Below are positions 52,325 to 61,430 of a stretch of 64,000 nucleotides of DNA, one piece after another. The DNA comes from Larkinella soli (GTDB lineage Bacteria; Bacteroidota; Bacteroidia; Cytophagales; Spirosomataceae), in assembly GCF_003703975.1 (NCBI RefSeq), contig NZ_QTJY01000010.1:62001-126000 (forward strand). Reading direction: 5' to 3'. The notes under the pieces are model-generated. The model was not told the DNA's origin. It searched no databases and saw only the letters and a list, made by a program, of their open reading frames with translations. Both the position numbers and the translations under genes were made by a program. Position 1 is the first letter of the stretch. The number at the start of each line of letters is the position of its first letter.

Positions 52325-53833
52325 TTATTTTTCGCGGTAAACGCTATCCAGAGCGTTGGCTTCGAACGTGTTCACGGTGGTAACGTCGGCGTTCAGGGAT
52401 GACCCGTAACCGGCGTAGATGCCGTACCCGCCACTGCCGCTGAACTTCGTGTTTTTGATGGCTACCGTGGCGCTGTTGCCGTAGAGTGCCAGGTTGGCTT
52501 TCTTGCCGGAGACGATCACCAGGCTGCCTCCGTTGTTGATTTCGGCGTTCTCGATGGCGTTCCGTGAGTTGTTCGAGTACAGGATCATCCCTTTCCAGAA
52601 GGCCGTCGACTTGGAAGCGCCCGTGAAGATCACCTTGTCGGTCGCGGTGCCTTTGGCGATCAGGTAACCTTTGCTGTTGATCATGATGGCGGCATCGCGG
52701 GCCACTTCCACCGTGACGCCCGGGCTCAGCACCCAGCCGCCTTCCACCGCGAAGTCACCCAGCAGACGGTACGGCGTTTTATCCTTGAAACCGCCCCAGA
52801 CGGCTTCGTCCACTTCCCGCAGGTAATAGCCTTTTACTTCCACGACGTTCCGTCCGTTTTCGCCGGTGAAGACCGATGCGGCATCCAGTTTCACGACGTT
52901 GACCGGGTCCAGAATGATACCGGCTTCGCCGTTCTTCGTAAAGGTATTTTTCTCCCATTCGCGCAGGATGGCTCCTTCCTGAACCAGCAGGCCGTAGCCT
53001 TCATTTTCTGAGAACAGGCTGTATTTCAGAGCGATCTGGGCTTTGCCGCCACCGAAAAGGGCCATACCGGCTTTGGTGTTGCTGATCAGCGCCCGGCTGC
53101 CCGTGTGCAGTACTTCGACGTTCTCGAACGCATTGGCGTTGCTGCCGGAGTAGATCATGATACCGGCCCAGAAGCCTTTGGTCTTCTGTACGCCGATGAA
53201 GCGGATTTTCTTTTCCGGCGTTCCTTTGGCGATCACCAGACCACCGTCGGAGTTGATATCCAGGCGGGCATCCCGTTCGAAAGCGATCACTACACCCGGT
53301 TCGATGGTCAGTTCGTGAGTGACGGCGATGCCCTTCGTCACGATATAATCGGGCAGTTCGGGATTAGCGATCCGGTCGACGAGCGTGGTCTTGACGGTGA
53401 TACTCTGCGTAATGGCGAGCGGTTCGGCGACGGCGGCCGTGATCTGTACTTTATCGCTGCTTTTTCCGTTGGCGTTGGAGACGGTCAGTTCGACCTCATA
53501 ATCACCCACTTCATCCGGTACGAAAGTCGGCTTGGGTGTCGTGGCACCGGTTAGGGCTACCGTACTTTTGGCGGGTTTCTTCGTGATGGCCCACTGGTAG
53601 GTGAAGGTTTTTCCTTCGGCGTCCGTGGAGGCACTTCCGTCCAGTTTGACGGTCTGACCGACCTGAACATTCTGGTCGGGGCCGGCAACGGCGGTCAGCG
53701 TGTTGGAAGGCTCAGGCTCAACTTCTTCGTCTTTTTTACAGCCCGTCACCAGCAGGGTGGTCGACAGGAGCAGAACGAACAAACGTTTCGTGGTCACCAC
53801 CCATGCAGGCTGGTGTGTAAACTGATGTTTCAT
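52325..53833 (-). CDS. PKD-domain lipoprotein with beta-helix-like region
   Basis: A 502-residue lipoprotein; the ATG at 53833 gives MKHQFTHQPAWVVTTKRLFV and lipobox LLVTGCKKDE. A PKD/REJ domain (about residues 40-125) has AVAGPDQNVQVGQTVKLDGS, TYQWAITKKP and ANGKSSDKVQITA. The rest contains repeating strand units with FxNVEVLHTGSRALISN, AGMALFGGGKAQIALKYSLF, and later IENAEINNGGSLVIVSGKKA, NLALYGNSATVAIKNTKF. These suggest a right-handed beta-helix of the pectate-lyase superfamily. It is probably a surface carbohydrate-binding or structural protein; no catalytic residues were identified. Confidence 0.78.
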   Translation of the reverse strand: MKHQFTHQPAWVVTTKRLFVLLLSTTLLVTGCKKDEEVEPEPSNTLTAVAGPDQNVQVGQTVKLDGSASTDAEGKTFTYQWAITKKPAKSTVALTGATTPKPTFVPDEVGDYEVELTVSNANGKSSDKVQITAAVAEPLAITQSITVKTTLVDRIANPELPDYIVTKGIAVTHELTIEPGVVIAFERDARLDINSDGGLVIAKGTPEKKIRFIGVQKTKGFWAGIMIYSGSNANAFENVEVLHTGSRALISNTKAGMALFGGGKAQIALKYSLFSENEGYGLLVQEGAILREWEKNTFTKNGEAGIILDPVNVVKLDAASVFTGENGRNVVEVKGYYLREVDEAVWGGFKDKTPYRLLGDFAVEGGWVLSPGVTVEVARDAAIMINSKGYLIAKGTATDKVIFTGASKSTAFWKGMILYSNNSRNAIENAEINNGGSLVIVSGKKANLALYGNSATVAIKNTKFSGSGGYGIYAGYGSSLNADVTTVNTFEANALDSVYREK

Positions 53834-54174
53834 GTGTGTAGTGTTGTTTACCGTTTTTTGGTTTATGTAGCGTTCAACTACAGCTGCAAAGTTGCAGCAT
53901 TTAAGCGGGGCCGGGTGTAGTATTTCACGACTAAAAAGAAGCAAAATGCGACACTATATGACCATTTGCTCAAGGGTACATTCGTAGCCGCCGAAAGGCC
54001 GGTTTCAGTGGGTCAGATAAACGTGCTTTTCCGCTTCTCTATTCCTTCCGATTATTCCATATTCTCATTTATCATACCCTTTATCGACTAATTCTGAGCC
54101 ACTTGCTTCTACCTTTGCAGCACACCCGATACGACGGTATGTCTATCGAAATAATAGTTTAGATAATCAGGAAT
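53834..54174. other. Divergent spacer before PKD lipoprotein and ferredoxin reductase
   Basis: The 341-base spacer holds a 7-base inverted repeat, GCTGCAAAGTTGCAGC (53883-53898), about 50 bases upstream of the PKD lipoprotein, and a TAnnTTTG box at 54110-54117 for the reductase. Nothing else recognisable. Confidence 0.45.
54110..54117 (+). promoter_or_regulatory. Candidate -7 box of the reductase-ferredoxin operon
   Basis: TACCTTTG matches TAnnTTTG, 57 bases before the reductase ATG at 54175. Confidence 0.45.
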
Positions 54175-55179
54175 ATGACCACCACAGACATCTGCATCAT
54201 CGGCGCGGGCCCCGTCGGCCTGTTCGCCGTCTTTGAAGCCGGCTTATTGAAAATGCGTTGCCATCTGATCGACGCCCTGCCCCAGGTCGGCGGCCAGCTT
54301 TCCGAAATATATCCGCACAAACCCATATACGACATTCCCGGCTTTCCGGAAGTGAAAGCGCAGGAACTGGTCGATAATCTCATGGAGCAGATTGCTCCCT
54401 TTCACCCTTCCTTCACGCTGGGCGAGCGCGTCGAGTCGCTGGAAAAACGCGAAGACGGTTCATTCATCGTGACGACCAACGAAGGCACGGCGGTGCATTG
54501 CAAGGTGGTGGTGATCGCCGGCGGGCTGGGCTGCTTCGAACCCCGCAAGCCGGAGATTCAGGGGCTGGAGGAGTATGAAGGAAAGGGCGTTGCCTACATG
54601 GTGAAGAACCCCGAACTGCTCCGCGACCGGCGCGTCGTGCTGGCCGGCGGGGGTGATTCCGCGCTCGACTGGACGGTTTTTCTGGCCGACGTCGCCCGGG
54701 AGGTAACGCTGGTGCACCGGGGCGATAGTTTCCGGGGCGCTCCCGATTCGGCCGAAAAGGTGTACGATCTGGCGCGGGAGGGACGCATCAACCTCATTCT
54801 CCAATCGAACATCACGTCCATCCACGGCAACGGCCACCTGCAGGAGGTGACGCTCGTCGGCAAGGACAAAACCGTCACCCGCCTGCCGACCGACCACCTT
54901 ATTCCGCTCTTCGGCCTGACGCCCAAACTCGGCCCGATTGCCGAATGGGGCCTCCAGATCGACCGATCGGCCATCGTCGTCGACACGACCGACTATTCGA
55001 CCAACGTCGAACGTATCTACGCCATCGGCGATATCAACACCTATCCGGGCAAGCTGAAGCTGATCCTATGCGGTTTCCACGAAGCCGCCCTGATGTGCCA
55101 GAGCGCCTTCAAATACGTGTACCCCAACCAGAAGTTAAGTTTCAAATACACCACCGTCAACGGAATCCCCACCTTTTAG
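54175..55179 (+). CDS. Ferredoxin-NADP+ reductase, thioredoxin-reductase-like type
   Basis: A 334-residue two-dinucleotide-domain flavoprotein. FAD motif DICIIGAGPVGLFAVFEAGL is at the N-terminus and the NADPH motif RVVLAGGGDSALDWTVFLAD near residue 165. The C-terminal FAD motif is RIYAIGDINTYPGKLKLILC. The redox CxxC of thioredoxin reductases is absent, which together with the next gene (a ferredoxin starting 2 bases after this stop) identifies an FNR of the YumC type. It supplies electrons from NADPH to ferredoxin in the cytoplasm. Confidence 0.92.
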   Translation: MTTTDICIIGAGPVGLFAVFEAGLLKMRCHLIDALPQVGGQLSEIYPHKPIYDIPGFPEVKAQELVDNLMEQIAPFHPSFTLGERVESLEKREDGSFIVTTNEGTAVHCKVVVIAGGLGCFEPRKPEIQGLEEYEGKGVAYMVKNPELLRDRRVVLAGGGDSALDWTVFLADVAREVTLVHRGDSFRGAPDSAEKVYDLAREGRINLILQSNITSIHGNGHLQEVTLVGKDKTVTRLPTDHLIPLFGLTPKLGPIAEWGLQIDRSAIVVDTTDYSTNVERIYAIGDINTYPGKLKLILCGFHEAALMCQSAFKYVYPNQKLSFKYTTVNGIPTF

Positions 55180-55181
55180 CC

Positions 55182-55499
55182 ATGATTCAGTTCACTGTAG
55201 AAGACTTCAACGGCGAGCGACAGACCCTCGAAATCCCGGAAGGCATCAGCCTCAGCCTGATGGAGGTTCTGAAAGGCTCCGACTATAACATCCTGGCTAC
55301 GTGCGGGGGCATGGCCCTCTGCGCCACCTGCCATGTGCAGGTGCTGGAAGGCGGAGACGCGCTGCCCGACCTCAACGACGCGGAAGGCGCCATGCTCGAC
55401 ACCCTCCCCGACGCCGGATCGGACAGCCGCCTGGCCTGTCAGCTCCGGGTCGACGAAACCCTCCAGGGGGCGGTTTTCCGGCTGCGCGGAGCGGAGTAA
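55182..55499 (+). CDS. 2Fe-2S ferredoxin
   Basis: A 105-residue ferredoxin starting at the ATG at 55182. The cluster loop LATCGGMALCATCHVQVLEG gives three Cys ligands and LACQLRV the fourth, the adrenodoxin-like spacing. DLNDAEGAMLDTLPDAGSDS is the acidic interaction region typical of ferredoxins working with a reductase. It is translationally adjacent to the FNR gene, so the two form an electron-transfer pair. The final acceptor is not in the window. Confidence 0.92.
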   Translation: MIQFTVEDFNGERQTLEIPEGISLSLMEVLKGSDYNILATCGGMALCATCHVQVLEGGDALPDLNDAEGAMLDTLPDAGSDSRLACQLRVDETLQGAVFRLRGAE

Positions 55500-55888
55500 A
55501 TCAACCATAGAAACGCACTACTCATGCGGATTGCACCGATCATTGGTCAGCTGGAAATGATGGTGGTAACCCGCACGATTTTCTTTCAATAAATGATACC
55601 AAAATGAGGTAGTCATAAACTTGTGATTACACTTTAAAGCAGATCGTTTACTTATTATTCAAAATTCGTACTCTAAAATAATTTTCGAGTTTTTTACTTG
55701 GAGTTAATTTTTTGTACAACTAAATTTAATCGTTTTCTTTTTCATTGCACTTAATCTAATAGATTAAAAGTTTCTCCTAAACCTCGATTAAATAGTCGCC
55801 TGCTAGGAAACAGAAAATAAATACCAACAGTTTTGCGGCCGAAACTGAAGAAAAATTAGTTCATGTTTCACTTTTTTTTCAAACGGTT
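55500..55888. other. AT-rich spacer after ferredoxin
   Basis: This 389-base AT-rich stretch follows the ferredoxin gene and begins the AT-rich block that extends to 57.58 kb. A 22-codon frame (MRIAPIIGQLEMMVVTRTIF, FQ) near 55524 is too short to call. No RNA gene or clear promoter was identified. Confidence 0.4.
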
Positions 55889-56749
55889 ATGGAGAATCTA
55901 AGCACAAAAGTGTTGCCGGTATTTTTTTGTCTTATTTTATTTGGTTGTTCATACAATAAAAATGATCCTGAGCCGATCAGTAAACCAGGTCGAGCCAGAG
56001 AAGCATGGGAAAGCAGAGATTTCAGCATGTACGTAGAGGGTGGTGACGGGACAGCCAATAACCCGTTCATATTATCCGAACTCCAGGTAATTTATTCGGG
56101 AAGCGGATTTAATTATACGGTAAGTCCTCAGGTTCTTTTTTACTCCGGCGGATACTTTAATAATACTTTTTTCCCGGAAGGGTATTACAGGCGGAGAATA
56201 ACTACTGGAGGTTCTGCCGTTGGTATGGAAGCTTATTTCAACGTTTTAAGCGGTCCAGGAGAAGAACCTTTAGCTTTTTTTCAGGACCCATGTCAATTTA
56301 AAGAAGATATTTGGCGAAGGAGTACGAGTAAGATACCAAGTGAATATTTCGGCGCAATTATAACTGATGGCACATATAGTACCCTTTCGAGAGTAGGTGT
56401 TTCCAGAGGTAAGGTGGAGGGGTTAATTGAGCACAATGGAACAAAACAGGTATACTTTTATTACCCAGCTAAAAATAAGAAGACGCCACCTTGTCAGCAT
56501 CTAAAGATAAGTTTGAGGTCAATCGAATATTATGCGATTCCCCTTAAGGCAACGGTGCATACGCATACACCCTGTCTCAAGGATGGTACCGATGGAGTCT
56601 CCCATGAGGTAGGAGATGAAGACCTCAGATTTGCAACTCTGTATCCAAATATGCAGCATTGGGTGATCGGCTGTGATGATGTAGTAGCCCAATTCAATAG
56701 CTCAAATCCTGAGTTTTTCAACAAAACAACTTGCTCATCGATGAAATAA
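55889..56749 (+). CDS. Lipoprotein of unknown function, JAB-like C-terminus possible
   Basis: A 286-residue lipoprotein with signal MENLSTKVLPVFFCLILFGC. I do not recognise a family over most of the length. Near the C-terminus ATVHTHTPCLKDGTDGVSHE, VGDEDLRFATLYPNMQHWVI, GCDDVV resembles the HxH...S...D and late G-D strand of JAMM/JAB-like metallo folds found in some secreted toxin and DUF4329-type proteins. The spacing is looser than the canonical motif, so this is tentative. Base composition is more AT-rich than in the flanking genes, suggesting acquisition. Confidence 0.65.
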   Translation: MENLSTKVLPVFFCLILFGCSYNKNDPEPISKPGRAREAWESRDFSMYVEGGDGTANNPFILSELQVIYSGSGFNYTVSPQVLFYSGGYFNNTFFPEGYYRRRITTGGSAVGMEAYFNVLSGPGEEPLAFFQDPCQFKEDIWRRSTSKIPSEYFGAIITDGTYSTLSRVGVSRGKVEGLIEHNGTKQVYFYYPAKNKKTPPCQHLKISLRSIEYYAIPLKATVHTHTPCLKDGTDGVSHEVGDEDLRFATLYPNMQHWVIGCDDVVAQFNSSNPEFFNKTTCSSMK

Positions 56750-56790
56750 AACCAACTGAGCTCTCGGGAAAACTGCTACACCTGAAGTAC

Positions 56791-56837
56791 CTGGCGGTAT
56801 TAATCATTCAAACCACTTGAATGATTAATACCGCCAG
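56791..56837. terminator. Perfect 21-base inverted repeat (hairpin)
   Basis: Arms at 56791-56811 (CTGGCGGTATTAATCATTCA plus A) and 56817-56837 are exact complements around ACCAC. It follows the lipoprotein gene by 41 bases. The hairpin is followed by A-rich rather than T-rich sequence on the plus strand, so it may act as a terminator on the opposite strand, a transcript-end stabiliser or a recombination site. Confidence 0.6.
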
Positions 56838-56877
56838 AAAAATAGCAAAGGCTCACACCTATTAACCACTTACTATA

Positions 56878-57582
56878 ATGAGACTACTAACTTATTTAAT
56901 CATTCTTTCCGGTCTACTTGCCATGCAAAGCGTACCGGTCGAACGATATCAATTCCTTGGCAATTCCGAATGCAACTCCGATTCTTCGGATGGCATAGCT
57001 GATATTAAATACATAGGCATCAAGAACACTATCCTGAAGCAGGAAATCCAGAAGTACATCAGGGAACTGGATTCCAGCTATTCTGTTTTTAAAAAAGGCT
57101 TTGGGTATATCGTAGTCCAAGATATCGAATTTAATTCCTCCACAACTTATATTGGCCGGACGTGGGAGGAAAGTAAAAAAGATACGATTGCAAAGTTTAC
57201 CCTGATTCCTGGAAGCTATTTGCTGAAACTAAAACCTGTTTTTTTCGATAGTTTCTGTGCTAACTGCTTCCCTCCCTTTTACTCCTTTATCGATGGGCGG
57301 CTGGTGTTAATCGAAGACCCGGATCTCAACTGGATCAACGATCGGAAATACACGCGCAGGAGTAAGGAAAACCTTGTAAAATTAGTAAGAAGCACCCTGA
57401 CGCTGGCCCTTCAGGAAGATTTTGAATTTTACGACGTCTTCGATAAAAAGTATTATAAACTTTCTAAAGAAAAGAGGAAAACCATGACGGAAGACCAGAT
57501 TCTGGAAGAAGCCGCTTTCGCCATCAATGAAGGAAAAACGGTCATCCTGCACGAAGACGGCTCCATCTCCTATAAACGATAA
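56878..57582 (+). CDS. Secreted protein of unknown function
   Basis: A 234-residue protein with signal MRLLTYLIILSGLLAMQSV. No family was recognised. The middle contains FIVVQDIEF-like strands and a CANC pair (SFCANCFPPFYSFIDGRLVL), and the C-terminal part is charged and helical (KLSKEKRKTMTEDQILEEAA). AT-rich like the preceding gene and separated from it by a strong hairpin. Its TAA lies inside a terminator stem (57575-57610). Confidence 0.65.
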   Translation: MRLLTYLIILSGLLAMQSVPVERYQFLGNSECNSDSSDGIADIKYIGIKNTILKQEIQKYIRELDSSYSVFKKGFGYIVVQDIEFNSSTTYIGRTWEESKKDTIAKFTLIPGSYLLKLKPVFFDSFCANCFPPFYSFIDGRLVLIEDPDLNWINDRKYTRRSKENLVKLVRSTLTLALQEDFEFYDVFDKKYYKLSKEKRKTMTEDQILEEAAFAINEGKTVILHEDGSISYKR

Positions 57583-57610
57583 GGCTCCCTTGATTGGGAG
57601 CCTTATCGTT
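57575..57610. terminator. Bidirectional terminator at the end of the unknown secreted gene
   Basis: Arms AACGATAAGGCTCCC and GGGAGCCTTATCGTT are perfect complements around a 6-base loop. The first arm includes the stop codon of the 56878 gene; the reverse direction serves the minus-strand gene at 57627. Confidence 0.75.
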
Positions 57611-57626
57611 CCGTTCTGCTTATTTG

Positions 57627-57998
57627 TCAATCCAGAATCTGCACCACCATCGGCTGTCGCTCGGCGGGGGTCGTTTCGATTTTAATCTGCTGATGAAAAC
57701 TGCCTTCCGGCGACCGGACCTCCAGGTCGTAGGCTCCGTCGGGCAGTTGGTCGAGGTCGAATTTACCGAGGTAGGCTTTTTCCTTCTTCGGCAGCAGGCG
57801 CCGGAAAATGACCTGCTTCCGTTCGTTCCGAAGGAGCACCCAGACGCGGCTTTCTTCCGTTTTTTTAACCGTTACCCAGACGCGGTTCTGGGCGGTAACG
57901 TAGGCATGGGTTTCAACCGAGCCGGATTTCAGGGCGGGCGTATCGGCCGCGGGGCTTAACAGCGCTGCACATAACAGCGCATTCAGTAACTGGAACAT
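57627..57998 (-). CDS. Small secreted Ig-like protein
   Basis: A 123-residue protein with a signal peptide (MFQLLNALLCAALLSPAADT). A single beta-sandwich-like domain follows: RVWVTVKKTEESRVWVLLRN, YLGKFDLDQLPDGAYDLEVR and SFHQQIKIETT. The pattern is close to that of secreted Bacteroidota Ig-like or T9SS C-terminal-like domains but shorter. Function unknown. Its upstream region has two tandem TGTTCG-type palindromes (58108-58143), suggesting dedicated regulation. Confidence 0.65.
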   Translation of the reverse strand: MFQLLNALLCAALLSPAADTPALKSGSVETHAYVTAQNRVWVTVKKTEESRVWVLLRNERKQVIFRRLLPKKEKAYLGKFDLDQLPDGAYDLEVRSPEGSFHQQIKIETTPAERQPMVVQILD

Positions 57999-58107
57999 GA
58001 TGATCAGAAGTAGTTGTTGTTTACCTGCTTCTATTGATTACAATCTACGTGCCAGCCGATATTACGCTCATTATTAATTGCTTACGAATTATCTTTAAAA
58101 TAGAAAG

Positions 58108-58143
58108 TGTTCGAAATCGAACAGAACCGTCCGAAACCGAACA
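58108..58143 (-). promoter_or_regulatory. Two tandem palindromic operator-like sites
   Basis: TGTTCGAAATCGAACA (58108-58123) is a perfect 6-base inverted repeat with 4-base spacer. CGTCCGAAACCGAACA (58128-58143) is an imperfect second copy exactly 20 bases on, i.e. about two helical turns. They lie 110-145 bases upstream of the minus-strand gene at 57627-57998. The regulator is unknown. Confidence 0.5.
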
Positions 58144-58225
58144 CCATGACCTGATTTTATCCTGCAAAATCTTTTCGCCGAACCGGAGCGAAGGCACCTG
58201 GCCGGCCGGGGCCTTTCCAATGAAA

Positions 58226-58876
58226 TTATATTCCCGGATGCTGCTTTCCGAGCGTCTGCCAGAAATAGGCCCAGAAGCCGCACGGCCCCTCGAAAGGGAA
58301 ATACCGGGGGTCGGTCCGGGAGCCGTCGGCGGTGACCTGCCGGTGGGTGATGATATCGGAAGGCTGAAGGCCGAGAGTTGTTGCCAGCCAGGCACACAGC
58401 CAGGCCACCTTCCGGACCTGGGCCGTCGGATAGGTGGGCGTGAGCGCCAGGTCGACATGCTGCACAATTTCGATCCCGACCGTGGCCTGGTCGACGGCAA
58501 AATTGCGCAGGCCCCGGAAAGCGGTATTTTGTCCGGCATGGAGCGAGCAGTATCCCGTCAGATCGGGGTTCAGATTCCAGATGCGACCGTCCCGCTCCAC
58601 CGTAAAATCGGCGCTGACCGCCCGCCCGTCGTCCGGCCGGGCCAGATGCAGCGTATCGTCATGAGTACCGCTGCCGGCCGTATCGTGCAGCACGATCCCC
58701 AGGATCGGGCGGCTGCGGGTCCGCAGATACAGAGCCGGAAGCACCGTCCACATCGGCTGAGGAATTCCCTGGCGACGGCGTGCCCCCGGCGAAAGCGCTT
58801 CCAATCGGTCGTTGAGCAGAGGTGCGGGGTTCAGGCCGTCGGCTTGCGGTCGGAACCGCCGATTTCGCTTTTCCAT
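58226..58876 (-). CDS. N-acetylmuramoyl-L-alanine amidase (Amidase_2/PGRP-like)
   Basis: A 216-residue amidase. Zinc ligands are expected at His in GIVLHDTAGSGTH, His in IITHRQVTADGSRTDPRYFP and the following Asp (usual Cys/Asp position). VSADFTVERDGRIWNLNP and VGIEIVQHVDLALTPTYPTA are typical of the fold. No signal peptide was seen, so it may be cytosolic (cell-wall recycling, AmpD-like) or released by another route. It does not sit in a prophage context here. Confidence 0.82.
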   Translation of the reverse strand: MEKRNRRFRPQADGLNPAPLLNDRLEALSPGARRRQGIPQPMWTVLPALYLRTRSRPILGIVLHDTAGSGTHDDTLHLARPDDGRAVSADFTVERDGRIWNLNPDLTGYCSLHAGQNTAFRGLRNFAVDQATVGIEIVQHVDLALTPTYPTAQVRKVAWLCAWLATTLGLQPSDIITHRQVTADGSRTDPRYFPFEGPCGFWAYFWQTLGKQHPGI

Positions 58877-59006
58877 ACTATAATTCCGGACAGAAGGTGA
58901 AGATTAACGGACAAAACCGGATGTCTCCGACAAAGATTTGCTTCTTCCCGTTGGTCCTCAAGGGGATTTTTCCCGTTTATATTTCCGTATTTTTCACCCT
59001 CCTGGC

Positions 59007-59014
59007 TACCTTTG
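59007..59014 (+). promoter_or_regulatory. Candidate -7 box of the hexosaminidase gene
   Basis: TACCTTTG matches TAnnTTTG, 39 bases before the ATG at 59053. It lies inside the longer open frame, which supports the internal start. Confidence 0.5.
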
Positions 59015-59052
59015 TTTTTCACATACGCTTCTTGTCCCGTTACCCGGCTTCG

Positions 59053-61368
59053 ATGAAACAGCTTATTGCCTTTCTGCTTCTGTTTGGAATTGCCTTCCCG
59101 CTCTTTGCTCAAACCGACAACAGCTACCACCTGCTCCCCTTTCCGGCCCGGTTTACGGGGAAGGACGGCAAATTTACCGTCACGGCGGCCACCCGGGTGG
59201 TGATCTCCCCGAAAGACGCCGGGCAGCGGGCGGCTGCGCTGGAGCTGATCAACCGGCTGAAGCCGGCAAGCGGCCTTCCGGTGGCGGTGGCTCCGGTTTC
59301 GCCCGCGACGTCGAAAGGAAAGCATATTGTCTTTCAGGCACATAAAGGCGGTCAGTGCGGACCGGAAGGCTACGTTCTGAACGTATCGCCGGAGCGGGTC
59401 GTAGTGGAAGCCGAAACGCCGAAAGGCTACTTCTACGCCGTCCAGACGCTGCTGCAACTGCTCCCGGTGCAGGTGTTCAGCCCCTCGAAGGCCGACAATG
59501 TGACCTGGACGATGCCCGCCTGCCAGATTCTCGACCGGCCACGCTACGGCTACCGGGGCCTGATGCTCGACGCCGGACGGCATTTTCAGCCGGTTGCGTT
59601 CGTCAAGCGGTTCATCGACCTGATGGCGCTGCATAAGTTCAACACCTTCCACTGGCACCTGACCGACGACCAGGGCTGGCGCATCGAAATCAAAAAATAC
59701 CTGAAACTGACGCAGATCGGCTCGAAGCGGAAAGAAACCGTAGTGGGTCACAACGCCGAGAATTATCCCTTCCGCTACGACGGGAAGGAATACGGCGGCT
59801 TTTATACGCAGGAACAGATTAAGGATGTGGTGCGCTATGCGGCCGCCCGACATATCACCATCATTCCCGAAATCGAGATGCCCGGCCACGCGCTGGCGGC
59901 CCTGGCCTCCTACCCCGAACTGTCGTGCGATGCGTCGAAGAAATACGAAGTGGCGACCCGCTGGGGCATCTTTAGCGACGTCTACTGCCCGTCCGAACCA
60001 ACGTTTAAGTTTCTGGAAGACGTACTGACGGAGGTGTTCGCCCTGTTTCCCTCCAAATACGTACACATCGGCGGAGACGAGTGCCCGAAAGATGCCTGGA
60101 AGCAGAGCAAATTCTGCCAGGACCTGATCAAAAAGCTGAACCTAAAAGACGAACACGAGCTTCAGAGTTATTTCATCCGGCGGATGGAAAAGTTCGCCAA
60201 CTCGAAAGGAAGGGCCATCATCGGCTGGGATGAGATTCTGGAAGGCGGGCTGGCTCCGAACGCCACCGTCATGAGCTGGCGCGGAACGGAAGGCGGTATC
60301 GAAGCGGCCCGCCAGAAGCACAACGTGGTCATGACGCCGGGCGCATATTGTTACCTCGATCAATATCAGGCCAATCCGGCGCAGGAGCCGCTGGCCGGCG
60401 GGGGGTATGTGCCCCTCGAAAAAGTCTACAGCTACGAACCGACGCCCGACGAACTGACGCCCGAGCAGCGCAAATACATCCTCGGCGTCCAGGGCAACGT
60501 CTGGACCGAATATATGCCGACCACCCGGCAGGTCGAATACATGGTGTGGCCCCGGGCGACGGCTTTGGCCGAAATCGGCTGGATTCCGCAGGGACCGCGT
60601 AACTTCGAGGATTTTGCCGTCCGTCTGAAGGAACACCTCAAGCGGCTGGACTACCTGAAGGTCAACTACTCCAAACGGCTTTTCGACGTACGGGCCACCA
60701 CCCAGTTCACCGCCGAGGACCAGTTGCAGGTGCGGCTGGATAAACTCGACTCCGACAGTAAGATCTACTTCACGACCAACGGCCGGGAGCCTTCCACCTC
60801 CTCGACGGAATACATTACGCCCATCGCCCTGAAAAAAACCACCACCATCAAAGCCGTCACGACGGCCGGGGCCCGATTCGAGGAGACGTTCTACATTCAC
60901 CGGGCCAAGGGAAAGAGCTACACCTATGGCGCCGTCGCCCCGGAAACCTCCGACTCCGAACGCAAAAAACTGACCGACGGGCAGGTGGCCCAAAGCCCCC
61001 GCAACAAATCGGAATGGGTGAGCATCAGCGGCCAGGATCTGGAGGTGACCATCGACCTCGGCGAGGTGCGGCCCGTGACGAAGGTCTCGACTCACTTCCT
61101 GCGACGCATTTCCTATAACGATTTTCCGCCCTCGTCCGTGGAAATCTCCCTCTCGCAGGACGGCAGCAGCTTCAAGGACGCGATCAGCCAGCCGGTGACC
61201 TATGCCCTCGAAGGTTCCTGGGGCATGATGCCGGTCGTGGCGGACTTCAAAACCGCCCGGGCGCGGTATGTGCGGCTGCGGGCCAAAAACGCCGGTCCCG
61301 CTCCGGCCGGCCACCCCCGCGCCGGCCTGCCCACGGCGGTATCGATGGACGAGATCGTCGTGGAGTAG
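59053..61368 (+). CDS. Beta-N-acetylhexosaminidase (GH20)
   Basis: A 771-residue exported glycosidase. The start at 59053 gives signal MKQLIAFLLLFGIAFPLFAQ; the upstream frame is open but without signal character. Domains: GH20b-like N-terminal domain (about 25-150), then the catalytic barrel (about 155-500) with LMLDAGRHF, FHWHLTDDQGWRIEI and VHIGGDECPKDAWK carrying the Asp342-Glu343 pair. A chitobiase C-terminal-like domain follows (about 540-620), then an F5/8-type discoidin-like domain (VTIDLGEVRPVTKVSTHFLR) at the end. It releases terminal GlcNAc/GalNAc from chitin fragments or glycans in the periplasm or outside. Confidence 0.95.
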   Translation: MKQLIAFLLLFGIAFPLFAQTDNSYHLLPFPARFTGKDGKFTVTAATRVVISPKDAGQRAAALELINRLKPASGLPVAVAPVSPATSKGKHIVFQAHKGGQCGPEGYVLNVSPERVVVEAETPKGYFYAVQTLLQLLPVQVFSPSKADNVTWTMPACQILDRPRYGYRGLMLDAGRHFQPVAFVKRFIDLMALHKFNTFHWHLTDDQGWRIEIKKYLKLTQIGSKRKETVVGHNAENYPFRYDGKEYGGFYTQEQIKDVVRYAAARHITIIPEIEMPGHALAALASYPELSCDASKKYEVATRWGIFSDVYCPSEPTFKFLEDVLTEVFALFPSKYVHIGGDECPKDAWKQSKFCQDLIKKLNLKDEHELQSYFIRRMEKFANSKGRAIIGWDEILEGGLAPNATVMSWRGTEGGIEAARQKHNVVMTPGAYCYLDQYQANPAQEPLAGGGYVPLEKVYSYEPTPDELTPEQRKYILGVQGNVWTEYMPTTRQVEYMVWPRATALAEIGWIPQGPRNFEDFAVRLKEHLKRLDYLKVNYSKRLFDVRATTQFTAEDQLQVRLDKLDSDSKIYFTTNGREPSTSSTEYITPIALKKTTTIKAVTTAGARFEETFYIHRAKGKSYTYGAVAPETSDSERKKLTDGQVAQSPRNKSEWVSISGQDLEVTIDLGEVRPVTKVSTHFLRRISYNDFPPSSVEISLSQDGSSFKDAISQPVTYALEGSWGMMPVVADFKTARARYVRLRAKNAGPAPAGHPRAGLPTAVSMDEIVVE

Positions 61369-61430
61369 CCGGCGGAAAAACCGTCGGTCGGGGAAAACGG
61401 TTACTTTTACGAAATGAAACCGTTGAACCT

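Noticed and set aside
56791-56837. Hairpin considered as an integron attC-like site
   Set aside because: Perfectly paired arms without the bulges and conserved core sites of attC, and no integron integrase or gene array.
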